From Legionella_C sp048541585 (GTDB lineage: Bacteria > Pseudomonadota > Gammaproteobacteria > Legionellales > Legionellaceae), in the NCBI RefSeq assembly GCF_048541585.1, contig NZ_CP183304.1, positions 160,878 to 224,877 of the forward strand: 64,000 nt of DNA. The letters run 5' to 3'. The notes beneath the pieces were generated by a model. The model worked only from the letters and a program-made list of their open reading frames with translations, searched no databases and was not told the origin of the DNA. Shown here piece after piece: positions 52,193 through 62,063 of the stretch; the stretch's first letter is position 1, and each line of letters starts with the position of its first letter. Made by a program: the position numbers and the translations under genes.

Positions 52193-53884
52193 CTACATGG
52201 TAAATGGTTGTTTAGTAGCATGATGATGAGTTGAATAGTACTCATAGAGTTTATTAATTTCATTAGCAATCTCGACACTTTTAGAGCCTGCTATATTATT
52301 TTTCATTAACTTTTCTGTAACATATAAGACGTTAGCATCAAGAATTTTATTTATTTTTGCAATATCTTCAGATGAGAAAGCTTCGATTTGGACAACTAGA
52401 TTCTTTATAGCCTTTGTAAAGATACTACTAATACTTTCTTGTGAAAAGATAGTTCTACCTCTATATCGATTATTATCTTTAATTATTGGGTGATTACTCA
52501 TACTTATACTTCTTTCTTTTGCCACAGCATGCTTAGGATTTATTAGTAGAACAGCTTGGTAAAGCTCGGAGGCTAATAAAGGAGTATTTTTAAGTGGTAA
52601 TTTTTTTTCATAATAAAAATCGCCAATAAGAGAAAGAACATTAGCTAGAAACTCAGGATTTGAAGCTTTTTCTACAATTTTGGTAAATGTTTTTACAACA
52701 GCTCTAGAATGAGCCTCTTCTTCAAAGGTAACCTTTTTTGCAATGTCATCTTTGTTAGTAAAAAATGTTGCCGTATTACCAAGTATGCTTGGTATAGTAA
52801 GTAGATCTTTTGGATAAAAAGCTTGGATTTCAGTAACGAGTAGCATGCTTTCAGTGTCAGTATGATCATTTATGGGTAGCATACTTTCAGGCTCGGTATG
52901 ACTAGTACTCATTTCCTCAACATCTGAATCCTCAGAGATAACATATTTAGATTTTTTGGGAGATTTTTTGGTAATTACATTATCTTCATGATCGTCGCTA
53001 TCTGAGGGTTCATCAGCTTTATTGAGTCTACTACGTTTTTTAATAGAATCAATTTCCAAATGAGTATCGGCAGGTACTTTAGTGATTAAATCTTCTATTT
53101 CTTCTATGATAGGATGGTCTTTATCTACGTCAGAATTAGAGAGTAAATCTGCAAATTTTTGGATAAGTTGGTTTGTAGTATGGTCATTGTCTGCGGTCGC
53201 TACTAAAAATTGATAACTTAAAATTTCTAGTGTCTGCATGGGGGTAAGTGGTAAATCGAGTAATTTATTGTTACTAATGTAGTGGCGAATATCATTGAGA
53301 AAATACTTATCTAAGTTAGCTTTATACCCTTTTTCTAATAAATGTAGATAACCTAGATGTAAATTGATATCTATAGAACCATTTGCTCGCTTTGAGTAGT
53401 CTATTGCTTTAGCAAGCCACTCTAAAGCGGCTAAAATATCCCGCTCATTAGCTGTTTCATCTAGCCTGTCATTGAATTCATCACTAATTGTTTCAGAAAG
53501 TTCAGCAAGTACTGTATAACATTGCTCCATTTTAGCTTTTATAATAGTTTTATTGTTGTTGGGATGCATTTCTGCGTAAACAGTTTCTAATTCAAAAACT
53601 AAACCTGGGACTTCTTTCCACAAATTATTTATAGGTTCATAATTAAAGGTTTCTTGATCATTGATAGTAACTCTAATAGCCTCATAAGTTGTAAGGATTA
53701 TTTCACAAGCCACATAAGTAAATGCGTAAAGAAAATTATTACGTCTTTTAAAATTTCGCTGTGATGCTAATTGATTTAAAGTTTCCAGGGCATGTTTATA
53801 ATGAGTTAGGGCTTGAGTATACTCACCTAGGTTATAAGCTTCATCGCCGGCAATTTGATCAGGAGTATTGAAATAATAGTGCAT
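52193..53884 (-). CDS. TPR protein with acidic Ser/Asp-rich linker
   Basis: A 563-residue cytoplasmic-type protein. Residues 10-40 are a TPR (AGDEAYNLGEYTQALTHYKHAL), then a largely helical region to about 280. A disordered linker of about 80 residues follows, rich in Asp/Glu/Ser with a basic patch KKSPKKSKY and a 12-codon tandem duplication (TEPESMLPIND, TDTESMLLVTE) whose DNA copies are 36 bp apart (52841 and 52877). The C-terminal 200 residues are helical. No family recognised. The mix of TPR, nuclear-protein-like linker and lone gene position would suit a host-directed effector, but this is inference. Confidence 0.65.
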   Translation of the reverse strand: MHYYFNTPDQIAGDEAYNLGEYTQALTHYKHALETLNQLASQRNFKRRNNFLYAFTYVACEIILTTYEAIRVTINDQETFNYEPINNLWKEVPGLVFELETVYAEMHPNNNKTIIKAKMEQCYTVLAELSETISDEFNDRLDETANERDILAALEWLAKAIDYSKRANGSIDINLHLGYLHLLEKGYKANLDKYFLNDIRHYISNNKLLDLPLTPMQTLEILSYQFLVATADNDHTTNQLIQKFADLLSNSDVDKDHPIIEEIEDLITKVPADTHLEIDSIKKRSRLNKADEPSDSDDHEDNVITKKSPKKSKYVISEDSDVEEMSTSHTEPESMLPINDHTDTESMLLVTEIQAFYPKDLLTIPSILGNTATFFTNKDDIAKKVTFEEEAHSRAVVKTFTKIVEKASNPEFLANVLSLIGDFYYEKKLPLKNTPLLASELYQAVLLINPKHAVAKERSISMSNHPIIKDNNRYRGRTIFSQESISSIFTKAIKNLVVQIEAFSSEDIAKINKILDANVLYVTEKLMKNNIAGSKSVEIANEINKLYEYYSTHHHATKQPFTM

Positions 53885-54029
53885 ATATTTTACTTTTTAT
53901 TAAAAGAACAAAAATTTTAGCATATGATTTATATATGACAATACTGTCTTTAACTTTATCATCTCTCATTTTGGATAATTAGATTACAAGATTTTTAGGA
54001 TTAAAATCAGACAGTATAAGCGCTTCATA

Positions 54030-54058
54030 TTGAATACTGTTGAATTGTAAAGTATTTT
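54030..54058 (+). promoter_or_regulatory. Candidate promoter of the outer membrane protein gene
   Basis: -35 TTGAAT (54030-54035), 17-base spacer and -10 TATTTT (54053-54058), about 28 bp before the ATG with its AAGGATA ribosome site. Confidence 0.4.
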
Positions 54059-54085
54059 ATAACTTCGAAAATATAAGGATATTCA

Positions 54086-55036
54086 ATGGGAAGTTATAGA
54101 ATAACCGGAATTGCTCTTGCGATAGCTAGTAAATTGCTTTATGCCGGTACCATGGGCTCTGTAGATTTTTTACCAGTTTGTGTACCTGGAACGAGTATAA
54201 TTCCCTGTGCAACTAACGCTTGGGAAATCAGTGCAGCTGCACTTTATTTACAGCCAAACTATGACAGTAAAATAATTTACCTTGGAAATATTAATACTGA
54301 ATTATTGGCTGAGCGGATTACAAAAGATTCTTCGAATTGGGATTGGGGTTTTCAATTAGCAGCTGCTTACCACTTTGGCACAGGTAATGATCTTAATATT
54401 AATTGGTACCATTTTGATCAAGCAATGACTAACACTACTAATCTTGATGCATTACCTTTAAATTTATCAGCTCCAGTAACATACACTTTTAAGCCAGAGT
54501 GGGATGAAGTAAATTTAGCACTGGGGCAAATCATCGATTACGGAGTCAATAAAAGTTTCAGATTCTATGGTGGATTACAATATACTCGTTTAGCTAGTGA
54601 AGTAGATTTAAGCCTGCCACCTCTGGTTATAAAAAATATAATTAGAAATATCAGTGCTAATGGCGAACTTAAATTTCATGGTGTAGGCCCACAACTTGGA
54701 ATCGATTTTTATTCTGATTTACTAAATGGCTTTGGTTTATATGCAAACGCCGCTATAACTATCTTGTTTGGCAATGGTCGATTTCAGCAAACTAGTTTTG
54801 TTAATAATACGCCTTTAAATTATAAAAGTGGCTCAAAAGAGTTAGTTGTTCCAGAGTTTGAAGGTAAAGCTGGAGTACAATTTAATTATATAATGAGGCA
54901 AAGTTATTTATCTTTGCAAGCAGGTTATATGCTGGTTGATTTTTTCTCAGGCACAAAAACGTTGTCGCAAGGTTTTGGCAGTGTGTTTTCCTTAAATGGG
55001 GCTTATTTTGGTGCTAAATGGGTAAGTAGTATATAA
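54086..55036 (+). CDS. Legionella-type major outer membrane protein
   Basis: A 316-residue outer membrane beta-barrel. The signal-like N-terminus ends LLYAGTMGSV, and the mature start FLPVCVPGTSIIPCATNAWE with two Cys is the hallmark of the Legionella major outer membrane protein family (PF05150 type). Further barrel strands include ALYLQPNY, WDWGFQLAAAYHFG and the end LNGAYFGAKWVSSI. In L. pneumophila the cysteines cross-link the pore-forming trimer to the cell wall. A -35 TTGAAT and -10 TATTTT with 17-base spacing precede it. A terminator follows. Confidence 0.9.
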   Translation: MGSYRITGIALAIASKLLYAGTMGSVDFLPVCVPGTSIIPCATNAWEISAAALYLQPNYDSKIIYLGNINTELLAERITKDSSNWDWGFQLAAAYHFGTGNDLNINWYHFDQAMTNTTNLDALPLNLSAPVTYTFKPEWDEVNLALGQIIDYGVNKSFRFYGGLQYTRLASEVDLSLPPLVIKNIIRNISANGELKFHGVGPQLGIDFYSDLLNGFGLYANAAITILFGNGRFQQTSFVNNTPLNYKSGSKELVVPEFEGKAGVQFNYIMRQSYLSLQAGYMLVDFFSGTKTLSQGFGSVFSLNGAYFGAKWVSSI

Positions 55037-55061
55037 GCAAAAGTTACAGCTATTATATGCG

Positions 55062-55085
55062 GGGCTGCTAGATGCAGCCCTTTTT
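55062..55085 (+). terminator. Rho-independent terminator after the outer membrane protein gene
   Basis: A 7-bp GC-rich stem (gggctgc, gcagccc) with five-base loop tagat and a run of five Ts, 25 bp after the stop at 55036. Confidence 0.85.
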
Positions 55086-55090
55086 CTAAA

Positions 55091-57568
55091 TTACATTGCG
55101 ACATCTATTTCATTAGCTAATTTTTTAGATTGTGAGTTTATGCATTTTTGAGCTTGTTTTTTGTAGGAATCAATTTCTGGAAATAAGATACACAATTTTT
55201 CCCAGTAATATAACGATTCTTCTAGTTTCTTTTGTTTCATTAAGGCAACTGCTAAAATTCTTAATGCTTGTATATTGTTTGGGTCTTTATCATAGAGTGA
55301 CTGAGCGAGTCTAATTTGAATTTCAGAACTTTCAGCATCTTTTAATTGTTCAGACATTCTTCTTAAAATTAATGTTTTTGCTTTTAAAAATTGCTTATCA
55401 TCGGGTAACTCTGCTAGTAAAGCTGAATTAATTTCCCAAGCTGCTTCTAATTCATTTTTTTCTAAAAGCAAATGAATTCTTTTTATAGCCCCTCGTGCAA
55501 TAAGTTTAGTTATATTTTTAATTTCAGATAACTGATTATCTTTTGTATTAAAATATAATTTCATCTGTTGAACGGTAAATAAGGCCTCAAGGAAATTATC
55601 AGCTTTTAAAGCAGCTTTTGCTCTTAGTAACCAAGCAGGCTTATCTTTACTTTCTAAATTTGTTGCTTTAATTAACCAATTTAGCGCTTTGGAGTATTCA
55701 TTTTTAGCATAGAAAGAACGACCAATAAGCAGCGATATACCAGGAAAATTAGGCTCTACAAAGCAAATATTTAAGCCAGCCTTAATAGCCTTATCATAAT
55801 CGGCATTTTTATAAGCTTCTTTTAAACCTTGCCGCTGATTTAATATAAATTCGCGGCGCGTACGAATGGCAGAATTATGCCTTGGTTGAATTAATAGCAG
55901 TGCACTTAAATACGTTGACCACTGTTTAAGATTTTTTTGACGTAAATCGGAATTTTCTATAAATTTTAACCACTCTGCTGTTGTGGTGGAAATTATCTTT
56001 TTTATTTGCGGATCATTTGGCCATAACTTACTTGCTTTTAAAAAACTTTTAGCAGCCGGTAAAATAAAATTATGATTAAGTGCTGTTCTTGCAATAGAGA
56101 TCATTTCTTCTGCAGAAATTAAAGACACGCGTTCAATAAGGAGCTCTAAACTCTTTTCATCAGCGACCGTTGCTAGCATTCTATTTAAAGCAGAAATTAG
56201 GTTTGAATCATTAGGTGATATTTCTAATGCTAAGTTAAGCCATTTAATAGCTTTTTCAAAATCATTAGTTTGCTCAAAAAGTAAGGCTTGTTGTGATGCA
56301 GCTTCTAATTTAAAATCTTCAAAATTATACAACTGTTCCCAATAAATACTTGCTTTTATAGGATCGCCTAAAGCTTGAGCTGCCATAGCAGATAATTTAA
56401 TTACCTCAGGTTCATAAAATTCTTCTTCAAACAAGATATCTGCATTATTTAAAACTTCTTTAAATTGCTTAAGATTGAAGTAACTTTTAATTAGAAAAAG
56501 TCGGCCTTCATTGCTTAACTCTTGCGCTTCATCAAGCAATTTAAAGTTTTCTATTGCTCTTTCATAATCATTTAAATGATACTGTATTCGACCAAAAAAT
56601 TCTTTTGCTGCAGAGAATTTAGGATTCTTGCGGATTAAATTATTAAGTTGTTGTAATACAGTTGTTATCTCGCCTTGATTATATAAATCTTCTAGTTGCT
56701 CTAATTCATCATTAGGTATATTTTTATCTTTCTCAATTTCTGTTTCACTACTATCTAGACCATTTAATAAAGGCTCTATATAAAGTCGATGTAAATCGTT
56801 AAAAATTCTACTTTCAAATAAAGGGGTATAATGTGTACTATCTAAACCATTTTTTTGTAAAGAAGTGGATTGACCAAGCACCATCATTAACGGGGTTGGA
56901 TTATAAACTTTACAGCCAATATCTTTACCAACTTGCTCAATCGTTTTAATCCAATTGTCACGTGAGCTAATATAAGACATGTCTGGTAATTTTACATTAC
57001 AGTGCGTAATAAAAACTACATTTTTTACGCGTTTTGTAATTGCTAACATATCTTCTTTAAGCTCTTCTGCAGTCATTTGCTTAACAGAAATTCTACTTAA
57101 CAATTTTTGTTTCTCTTTGGGATAGGATTTATAAACAGCATCTGCTTGTAAAAAATTTAATAACTCTTCTCGGTTAGAACGAGTCACTAATGACCAAAAT
57201 TTTTTGGTACGCACAGGCTCTAAAAAAAATTCTGAAAAATAGACATAAATATAATTCATCTGTACATATTCATCGTCGACCATCACGGCTTTTGCTGATG
57301 AAATTTCAACAAAATATAAGTCAGATGCAGCAGTTTTTTGCGCAAGCTTATTTTTATTAAAACGAAGCCTAGACGATAAAATAGGATAAATATCTTTTGA
57401 CGGTAAGTAATCGCCTTGTAAATATTTAAGTTGCTGTAACGCTTCAGCACTCGTATGGGTAAATCCATAAATATCTGCCGTATTTAATTGAAAATATGCT
57501 TTAGAATTGAATTTTTTCAAAGGATTATGAATTCGACAAGAACCGATAGGTGTTATTTTTATTGTCAT
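55091..57568 (-). CDS. SGNH/GDSL-like domain protein with long TPR array (capsule locus)
   Basis: An 825-residue protein. The first 270 residues look like an SGNH-type esterase or GSCFA-like domain: GSCRIHNPL with Ser10, VVFITHCNV near 184-192 and LDSTHYTP with an Asp243-x-x-His246 pair, an order matching blocks I, III and V. From about 285 to 815 are some 14 degenerate TPRs (ALNRMLATVAD, AIKWLNLALEISPNDS, ALNWLIKATNLESKDKP). Similar SGNH-TPR proteins occur beside capsule export genes, where an acyl or glycan modification is a plausible role. It is the last gene of the minus-strand capsule cluster. The catalytic assignment is inference. Confidence 0.7.
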   Translation of the reverse strand: MTIKITPIGSCRIHNPLKKFNSKAYFQLNTADIYGFTHTSAEALQQLKYLQGDYLPSKDIYPILSSRLRFNKNKLAQKTAASDLYFVEISSAKAVMVDDEYVQMNYIYVYFSEFFLEPVRTKKFWSLVTRSNREELLNFLQADAVYKSYPKEKQKLLSRISVKQMTAEELKEDMLAITKRVKNVVFITHCNVKLPDMSYISSRDNWIKTIEQVGKDIGCKVYNPTPLMMVLGQSTSLQKNGLDSTHYTPLFESRIFNDLHRLYIEPLLNGLDSSETEIEKDKNIPNDELEQLEDLYNQGEITTVLQQLNNLIRKNPKFSAAKEFFGRIQYHLNDYERAIENFKLLDEAQELSNEGRLFLIKSYFNLKQFKEVLNNADILFEEEFYEPEVIKLSAMAAQALGDPIKASIYWEQLYNFEDFKLEAASQQALLFEQTNDFEKAIKWLNLALEISPNDSNLISALNRMLATVADEKSLELLIERVSLISAEEMISIARTALNHNFILPAAKSFLKASKLWPNDPQIKKIISTTTAEWLKFIENSDLRQKNLKQWSTYLSALLLIQPRHNSAIRTRREFILNQRQGLKEAYKNADYDKAIKAGLNICFVEPNFPGISLLIGRSFYAKNEYSKALNWLIKATNLESKDKPAWLLRAKAALKADNFLEALFTVQQMKLYFNTKDNQLSEIKNITKLIARGAIKRIHLLLEKNELEAAWEINSALLAELPDDKQFLKAKTLILRRMSEQLKDAESSEIQIRLAQSLYDKDPNNIQALRILAVALMKQKKLEESLYYWEKLCILFPEIDSYKKQAQKCINSQSKKLANEIDVAM

Positions 57569-57951
57569 AATATTTCTCGCTACTTTAGACTAAACTATAT
57601 AACTTCTATTTACGTTACTAGCGTTGTAAAGTGATTTTTGGATTGTCTTTTGTAAAAGAAAATATATTTCCCTTGATAATTTTATTCCATCATCACATTA
57701 GTTATTAACAAATTAAGACTTAATTGAAAGAAGTGAATTTAATTAGGTAAAGTGAATTTATAAGTAAGTATGAGCTTAGGCAGCTAGCTCTTATTAAATT
57801 CTTTCTTTAATAAGATAATTGTTTACCTACTTAAAGAATAATTGATTTATTTAAATCATTAGCCACTTCCTTATAGCTAGCGTTATTTTAACTATAAATT
57901 AACTGTTTTTCATTCTGGTGTCTACCCGCCTTATTTCAAAAAAATATCACT
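57569..57951. other. 383-bp intergenic region within the capsule gene cluster
   Basis: AT-rich gap. One 9-bp inverted repeat (cttattaaa, 57790-57798, and tttaataag, 57806-57814) was seen, without a T-run. Otherwise nothing identifiable; possibly promoter for the SGNH-TPR gene. Confidence 0.4.
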
Positions 57952-59893
57952 TTATTTAATATGACGCCAAAGACCACCACTTAGTCGGGCATTACTGGGC
58001 TTTTTAACTAAAAAATTACGCAATAAGCTTAAGTATTCTTGTGTCCAGCGCGCACAAAACTCTTCTAAATTTTCATCAGCAACAGGGATAGGAAGCTCTA
58101 TTAATTCAAAATAAAAATAATTTTCACTCCAAACTGGAACAGAAAAAAAAGAAGGAGATTGGGTTTTAAAAGATATCCTTGCGGCAAAATCAGAATAGGT
58201 AATTTTCTGATTTTCAAAATCAATTTTAGGAGCAGCAGGATTCATTGCGCCATCTACAGCAATGGTAATGATATTGCCCTGACGTAACGCTTTAATAATT
58301 TGTCGAACAACTTCAGCTTCAGTATGAACACTTGTTGAAATTAACGTATTACTGTAGTGCATTGAGGGGAGGCTAGGAGTAGAGGCTATCCATTTATAAG
58401 GTAATCCTAATAGCTCTAAAGCTAAAGGGCCTGCATAAAGACAGCCTACATGCGCTGAAGCTAAAATGATACCTTTACCCAGATTTATTTTTCTTCAAGA
58501 AGGATGCTTTTTTCTGTTAAATCTTCAAAGAAAGCCATAGCTTCATCAGCTTGATCAGTTCGACATTCTAACCAGTCTAACAAATAATGATCGAGTAAAT
58601 AGGCCCATTTTGCTTTCTCTTCATATAATGACCGTTCATTTTCGCCGACCGATGGTTCATAGCGCTTAACTATTTCCCACAGCCAATCAAATCTTGCTTT
58701 AGGAAGCTCAACCGTCTCTATTTTTTGCCATAGTTGATTTAGACCACTCTCAAAAGTATGTGGTAAACTTTTATTTCGAATGAAGACCCCTTCTTCAAAC
58801 AAAGTGGTTGCTTCTTCATTACGCCCCGCTTGTACTAATGCAGAAGCAGCATACCGCTTCCATTTTATAGAGTCAGGTAATAGGTCTACAACTGCAAGCA
58901 TTTCGTCAGCCGCTTGTTGATAATGGCCAGCAAATTTTAATGCTCTAGCATTGAGTAAACGGGTATGAGGATTTTCTGGTAAAAGTTCTTTAATTTATTG
59001 AGGTATTGCAGTGACTCTGTATAGTTTCCTTTTCTCAGTAATAAATCGCCTAATAAGTTATTTACTTGAATATTTTCTGGGTCAATCTCACCAGCTTTAA
59101 CGAGAGCTGCAATAGCTTCCTCCTCATTTTCTCCGCTTACAAGCTTTATCTTTGCTGAAAGAAGATTAATACGCACATCGTTAGAATCTAATATCAGTAA
59201 TTGCTTAGTAATATTTTCTGCTAAGGAATAATCTTTTCCATCGTATGCAATTTGTGCAGCTTTAATACCTAGATCTATAGGTTGCTCAGAGAAATTAATC
59301 TTGGCAATATATTTCATGCAAAGTTTAAAGTTTCCTACTCTGGAAAGGGCTAAAAAAGCTACTTTTAATAATCGTTCATTTACACTATAACCATGCTCGT
59401 AAGATTCAGCGAGACTCGCAGCTTTTTCGAGGTTGTTTGCTTGCAGATGAAGTTGAATTAGCTGGGCAGCAACATTGTAATTGTTTTTCTCAATGGCAAG
59501 TATTTTTTCTAAATAAATACTACCTTCTAGACGTTTATTTTGCCTAATTAATACACTACTTAAAGTGGTTAAATCTAATATTGAATTGGGATGGGTATTT
59601 ACTATTAATTCAAGCAATTTACCAGCCCAGATAAAATGTTGAGCTTTTATTAGAGGTGAAATAATTAAGCGGCGTAACCAAGCGCAATCAGTGTAATTAT
59701 CCCAAGTCAAATTTTTAAAGATAGAAAAACCTAAATCATGTTGATTAAGGTTAAAATGAATTAACCCTAATTTCATTAGTTCATTTTGGGCTAAAGTGGT
59801 AGTCTTTTTCTTCTTTTCAAAAATTAATAATGCCTCAGACCACTTTTCTAAGCTTATTAATTTATCTAGATCATTTATGTCGTTAGTTTCCAT
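57952..59893 (-). pseudogene. TPR-acyltransferase gene broken by two frameshifts (capsule locus)
   Basis: Three successive reading frames form one coherent chain of about 647 residues. Residues 1-300 are TPR-like (KWSEALLIFEKKKK, AAQLIQLHLQANNLEKAASL, ESLQYLNKLK). At about 58985-58993 the frame must slip by one missing base to continue as ELLPENPHTRLLNARAL, then AADEMLAVVDLLPDS. A second missing base in a run of five Ts (plus strand 58488-58492) leads from LTEKSILLEEK into INLGKGIILASAHVGCLYAG and later TIAVDGAMNP. The last part is an LpxL/HtrB-like lysophospholipid acyltransferase core. The first frame's and second frame's stops lie just past the slips. Likely a once-functional TPR-LPLAT fusion or a sequencing artefact. 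Confidence 0.82.
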
Positions 59894-59906
59894 TACATTT
59901 TTAATA

Positions 59907-61283
59907 TTAAGTTTTTATTGAAATTTTTATAGCTGTTTTTATTAAGGATACTAAGGTAACTAAACTGTATAATATAATTAAAATTAATAAAAATAATTTT
60001 AACTTCTGTGGCTCAACAGGTATAGGTGAGGTAATAGGTGGAACAATAGTGAGAAAGTATTGACGTTGATTAAAAACTTGTAATTTAATATCCTCAAGCG
60101 ATTTAAGTGCTACTTCCCATTCTTTTTCAGCAAAGTCTCTTTCAATTAAAGCGCTTTCAAATCCTGATAAAACTTTATTCATTGAATGTGCGCCATTATC
60201 TACTAATCGCTTGTTTAAACTTCTTTGTTGTTCACGTAAAACGACAAGGTGATCACTTAAGCGCTCTACAACTGGACTATTTTTAACTTCAGCTTTCTTA
60301 TAAACTCCAATTTCTTGTTCAGCTTGTTTTATCTTAGCTTTAATATCACTTAAGCTAGCATAGATAGCCGCGACAGTTTCTCTAGGATTGAGATCACGTT
60401 TTGATATTTGTAAATTAACAATTCTTTTTCTAGCAATTTGTAGGTTTTTTTCACGTTTAATGACGTTGTCTTGCGCTTCTTTAATTTTATCGGCAAACAT
60501 TTTACTTGATAAAGTATTTACCCAGTTTTCTGCATATAACAATAAAGCGTCTGCAAAGCGCTTTGCATCCTGCTGGCTTTTGGCTTGAACTTTGATTTTT
60601 AATATTCCTTCTTGGATATCAATAGCTACTTTTACTCTTCTTTTATAATAATTATAATCATCCGTGTTAATAAGTGTAGTTGAGAACGGCCGTGATAAGA
60701 AGCGAGTATCAGGATTTTTAAAATAGCTAATAAAACCTTGTTCTTTTTCCATGCGATTCATCATTTCTCGCGAAAAAATATATTCGCGAGCAGAAAAAAT
60801 ATTTTGCATAATACTAGGGCTAACAGAAGTAGGGAGGATAGCGGAGCCTAGCGTATTATCATTTAAAGAATTAGTCTTTATCGTTACAATCGCTTCCGCT
60901 TCATAAAAGGGAGTTGCGAAAAAAGATATAATACAGGTTAATATGGCTGAGATTAGAATTAATAAGGTTATTTGTTTTAAGAATAAGCGTTTTTTACGAT
61001 GGTGCTCAAAAACAATAGCTTGCTTTGTTCGATAAATTTGTTCTAGGCTAGGTAGTTTATCTAAAGCTGCTACTTTTTTTTCTTTTTCTACAGTATCAAT
61101 TTCTTCTTGACGTTGACGTCTAAACTGTTCAGCGCGTGTTGCGCGTTCACTTTCTGCTTTTTCCCGGCGTTCTTTAGCTGCAAGCTCTGCAGCAGCTAGG
61201 CGTTGTGCCTTCCAGGCTTGAATGCGCTCCTCATTAAATTTTTTTTTCTCGAGAAGGCGTTTTTCATCGCCATTATCCGTCAT
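59907..61283 (-). CDS. kpsE: Capsule export inner-membrane protein (KpsE/BexC/CtrB-like)
   Basis: A 458-residue PCP-type protein. Residues 1-70 are an unusual highly charged helix (ERIQAWKAQRLAAAELAAKE and further RRE repeats) that is longer than in E. coli KpsE. TM1 lies at about 103-124 (KQITLLILISAILTCIISFF), the periplasmic coiled coil at about 240-410, and TM2 near 430-450. Conserved pieces include SPSIMQNIFSAREYIFSREM and the loop before TM2, IPVEPQKLKLFLLILI. Such proteins form the periplasmic adaptor between the KpsMT transporter and the KpsD channel. Gene order supports this (kpsT upstream, 30 bp). Confidence 0.88.
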   Translation of the reverse strand: MTDNGDEKRLLEKKKFNEERIQAWKAQRLAAAELAAKERREKAESERATRAEQFRRQRQEEIDTVEKEKKVAALDKLPSLEQIYRTKQAIVFEHHRKKRLFLKQITLLILISAILTCIISFFATPFYEAEAIVTIKTNSLNDNTLGSAILPTSVSPSIMQNIFSAREYIFSREMMNRMEKEQGFISYFKNPDTRFLSRPFSTTLINTDDYNYYKRRVKVAIDIQEGILKIKVQAKSQQDAKRFADALLLYAENWVNTLSSKMFADKIKEAQDNVIKREKNLQIARKRIVNLQISKRDLNPRETVAAIYASLSDIKAKIKQAEQEIGVYKKAEVKNSPVVERLSDHLVVLREQQRSLNKRLVDNGAHSMNKVLSGFESALIERDFAEKEWEVALKSLEDIKLQVFNQRQYFLTIVPPITSPIPVEPQKLKLFLLILIILYSLVTLVSLIKTAIKISIKT

Positions 61284-61312
61284 TTTTTTTCTTATATCCT
61301 ATTTTAATGCGA

Positions 61313-61972
61313 TTACACTAAACTTGTTTCCTGCTCAAAAAAATAACATGCTTCTTCATGTGATTCATACATTTTAATTTCACCATTTTGCAATAGTCCA
61401 TGTTTATCACAAATATTTTGCGTAAGTTTTGCATTTCGAGAAAAAAAGATTAAACCAGAATGCTTTAGTCGTAGTTCTAAAGCCACTTCGCATTTTAATC
61501 TAAAATCATCATCACCTACACTTAACTTATCATCAGCTAAAAAAAAATCACAAGGAATAGCTAAACTTACTGCAAATCCTAGTTTAGCACGCATATTAGC
61601 TGAATAAGCGCCTATTTTGGAGTTAAGTTCACTATTTGATAATTCAGCAAAGTCTTGACAGAAGGCCTTTAAATCAAAAGGATCAAGGTAATTTAGCTGA
61701 GCAATAATTTTTATATTTTCATTGGCGGTAAGAAAAGGATGAAAAGCCCCTGCATAACCTAATGGCCAAGCAGTCTTTTCTTTAATTAAAATACCACTAT
61801 CTAGTTTCTGTATTCCTGCAAGGATTTTTAAAACAGTGCTTTTGCCAGCTCCTATATTGCCAAGTATACCGACTTTTTGACGCTCTTCAACTAAAAAAGT
61901 TGCATCACTCAAAACAATCTGTATGGTATTTAAATGTTTAAAAAACTTAGTAGCATTTATAAACCCTAACAA
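61313..61972 (-). CDS. kpsT: Capsule ABC transporter ATPase (KpsT-like) with unusual catalytic motifs
   Basis: A 219-residue ATPase like E. coli KpsT. Walker A is intact, GNIGAGKST (38-46). KpsT-like landmarks AWPLGYAGAFHPFLTANENIK and SVGDDDFRLKC are present. Three motifs differ from the family. The signature is YSANMR where SSGMR is usual (Asn126 for Gly), Walker B ends in LADD with Asp148 for catalytic Glu, and the H-loop reads FFSRN with Arg179 for His. Family comparison is from remembered KpsT sequences. These could abolish or slow hydrolysis or mark a specialised form. Operon member between kpsM and kpsE. Confidence 0.85.
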   Translation of the reverse strand: MLGFINATKFFKHLNTIQIVLSDATFLVEERQKVGILGNIGAGKSTVLKILAGIQKLDSGILIKEKTAWPLGYAGAFHPFLTANENIKIIAQLNYLDPFDLKAFCQDFAELSNSELNSKIGAYSANMRAKLGFAVSLAIPCDFFLADDKLSVGDDDFRLKCEVALELRLKHSGLIFFSRNAKLTQNICDKHGLLQNGEIKMYESHEEACYFFEQETSLV

Positions 61973-62063
61973 TGTTGCACCTAATTAAATTTATGTCTTT
62001 AAATATTACGCACACTTTTATTTAATTAAAATAATTTAGCTAAGTAAATATCTTAAATTCATA

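Noticed and set aside
57790..57814. 9-bp inverted repeat as a terminator
   Set aside because: No T-run on either strand, 138 bp from the nearest stop; evidence too weak.
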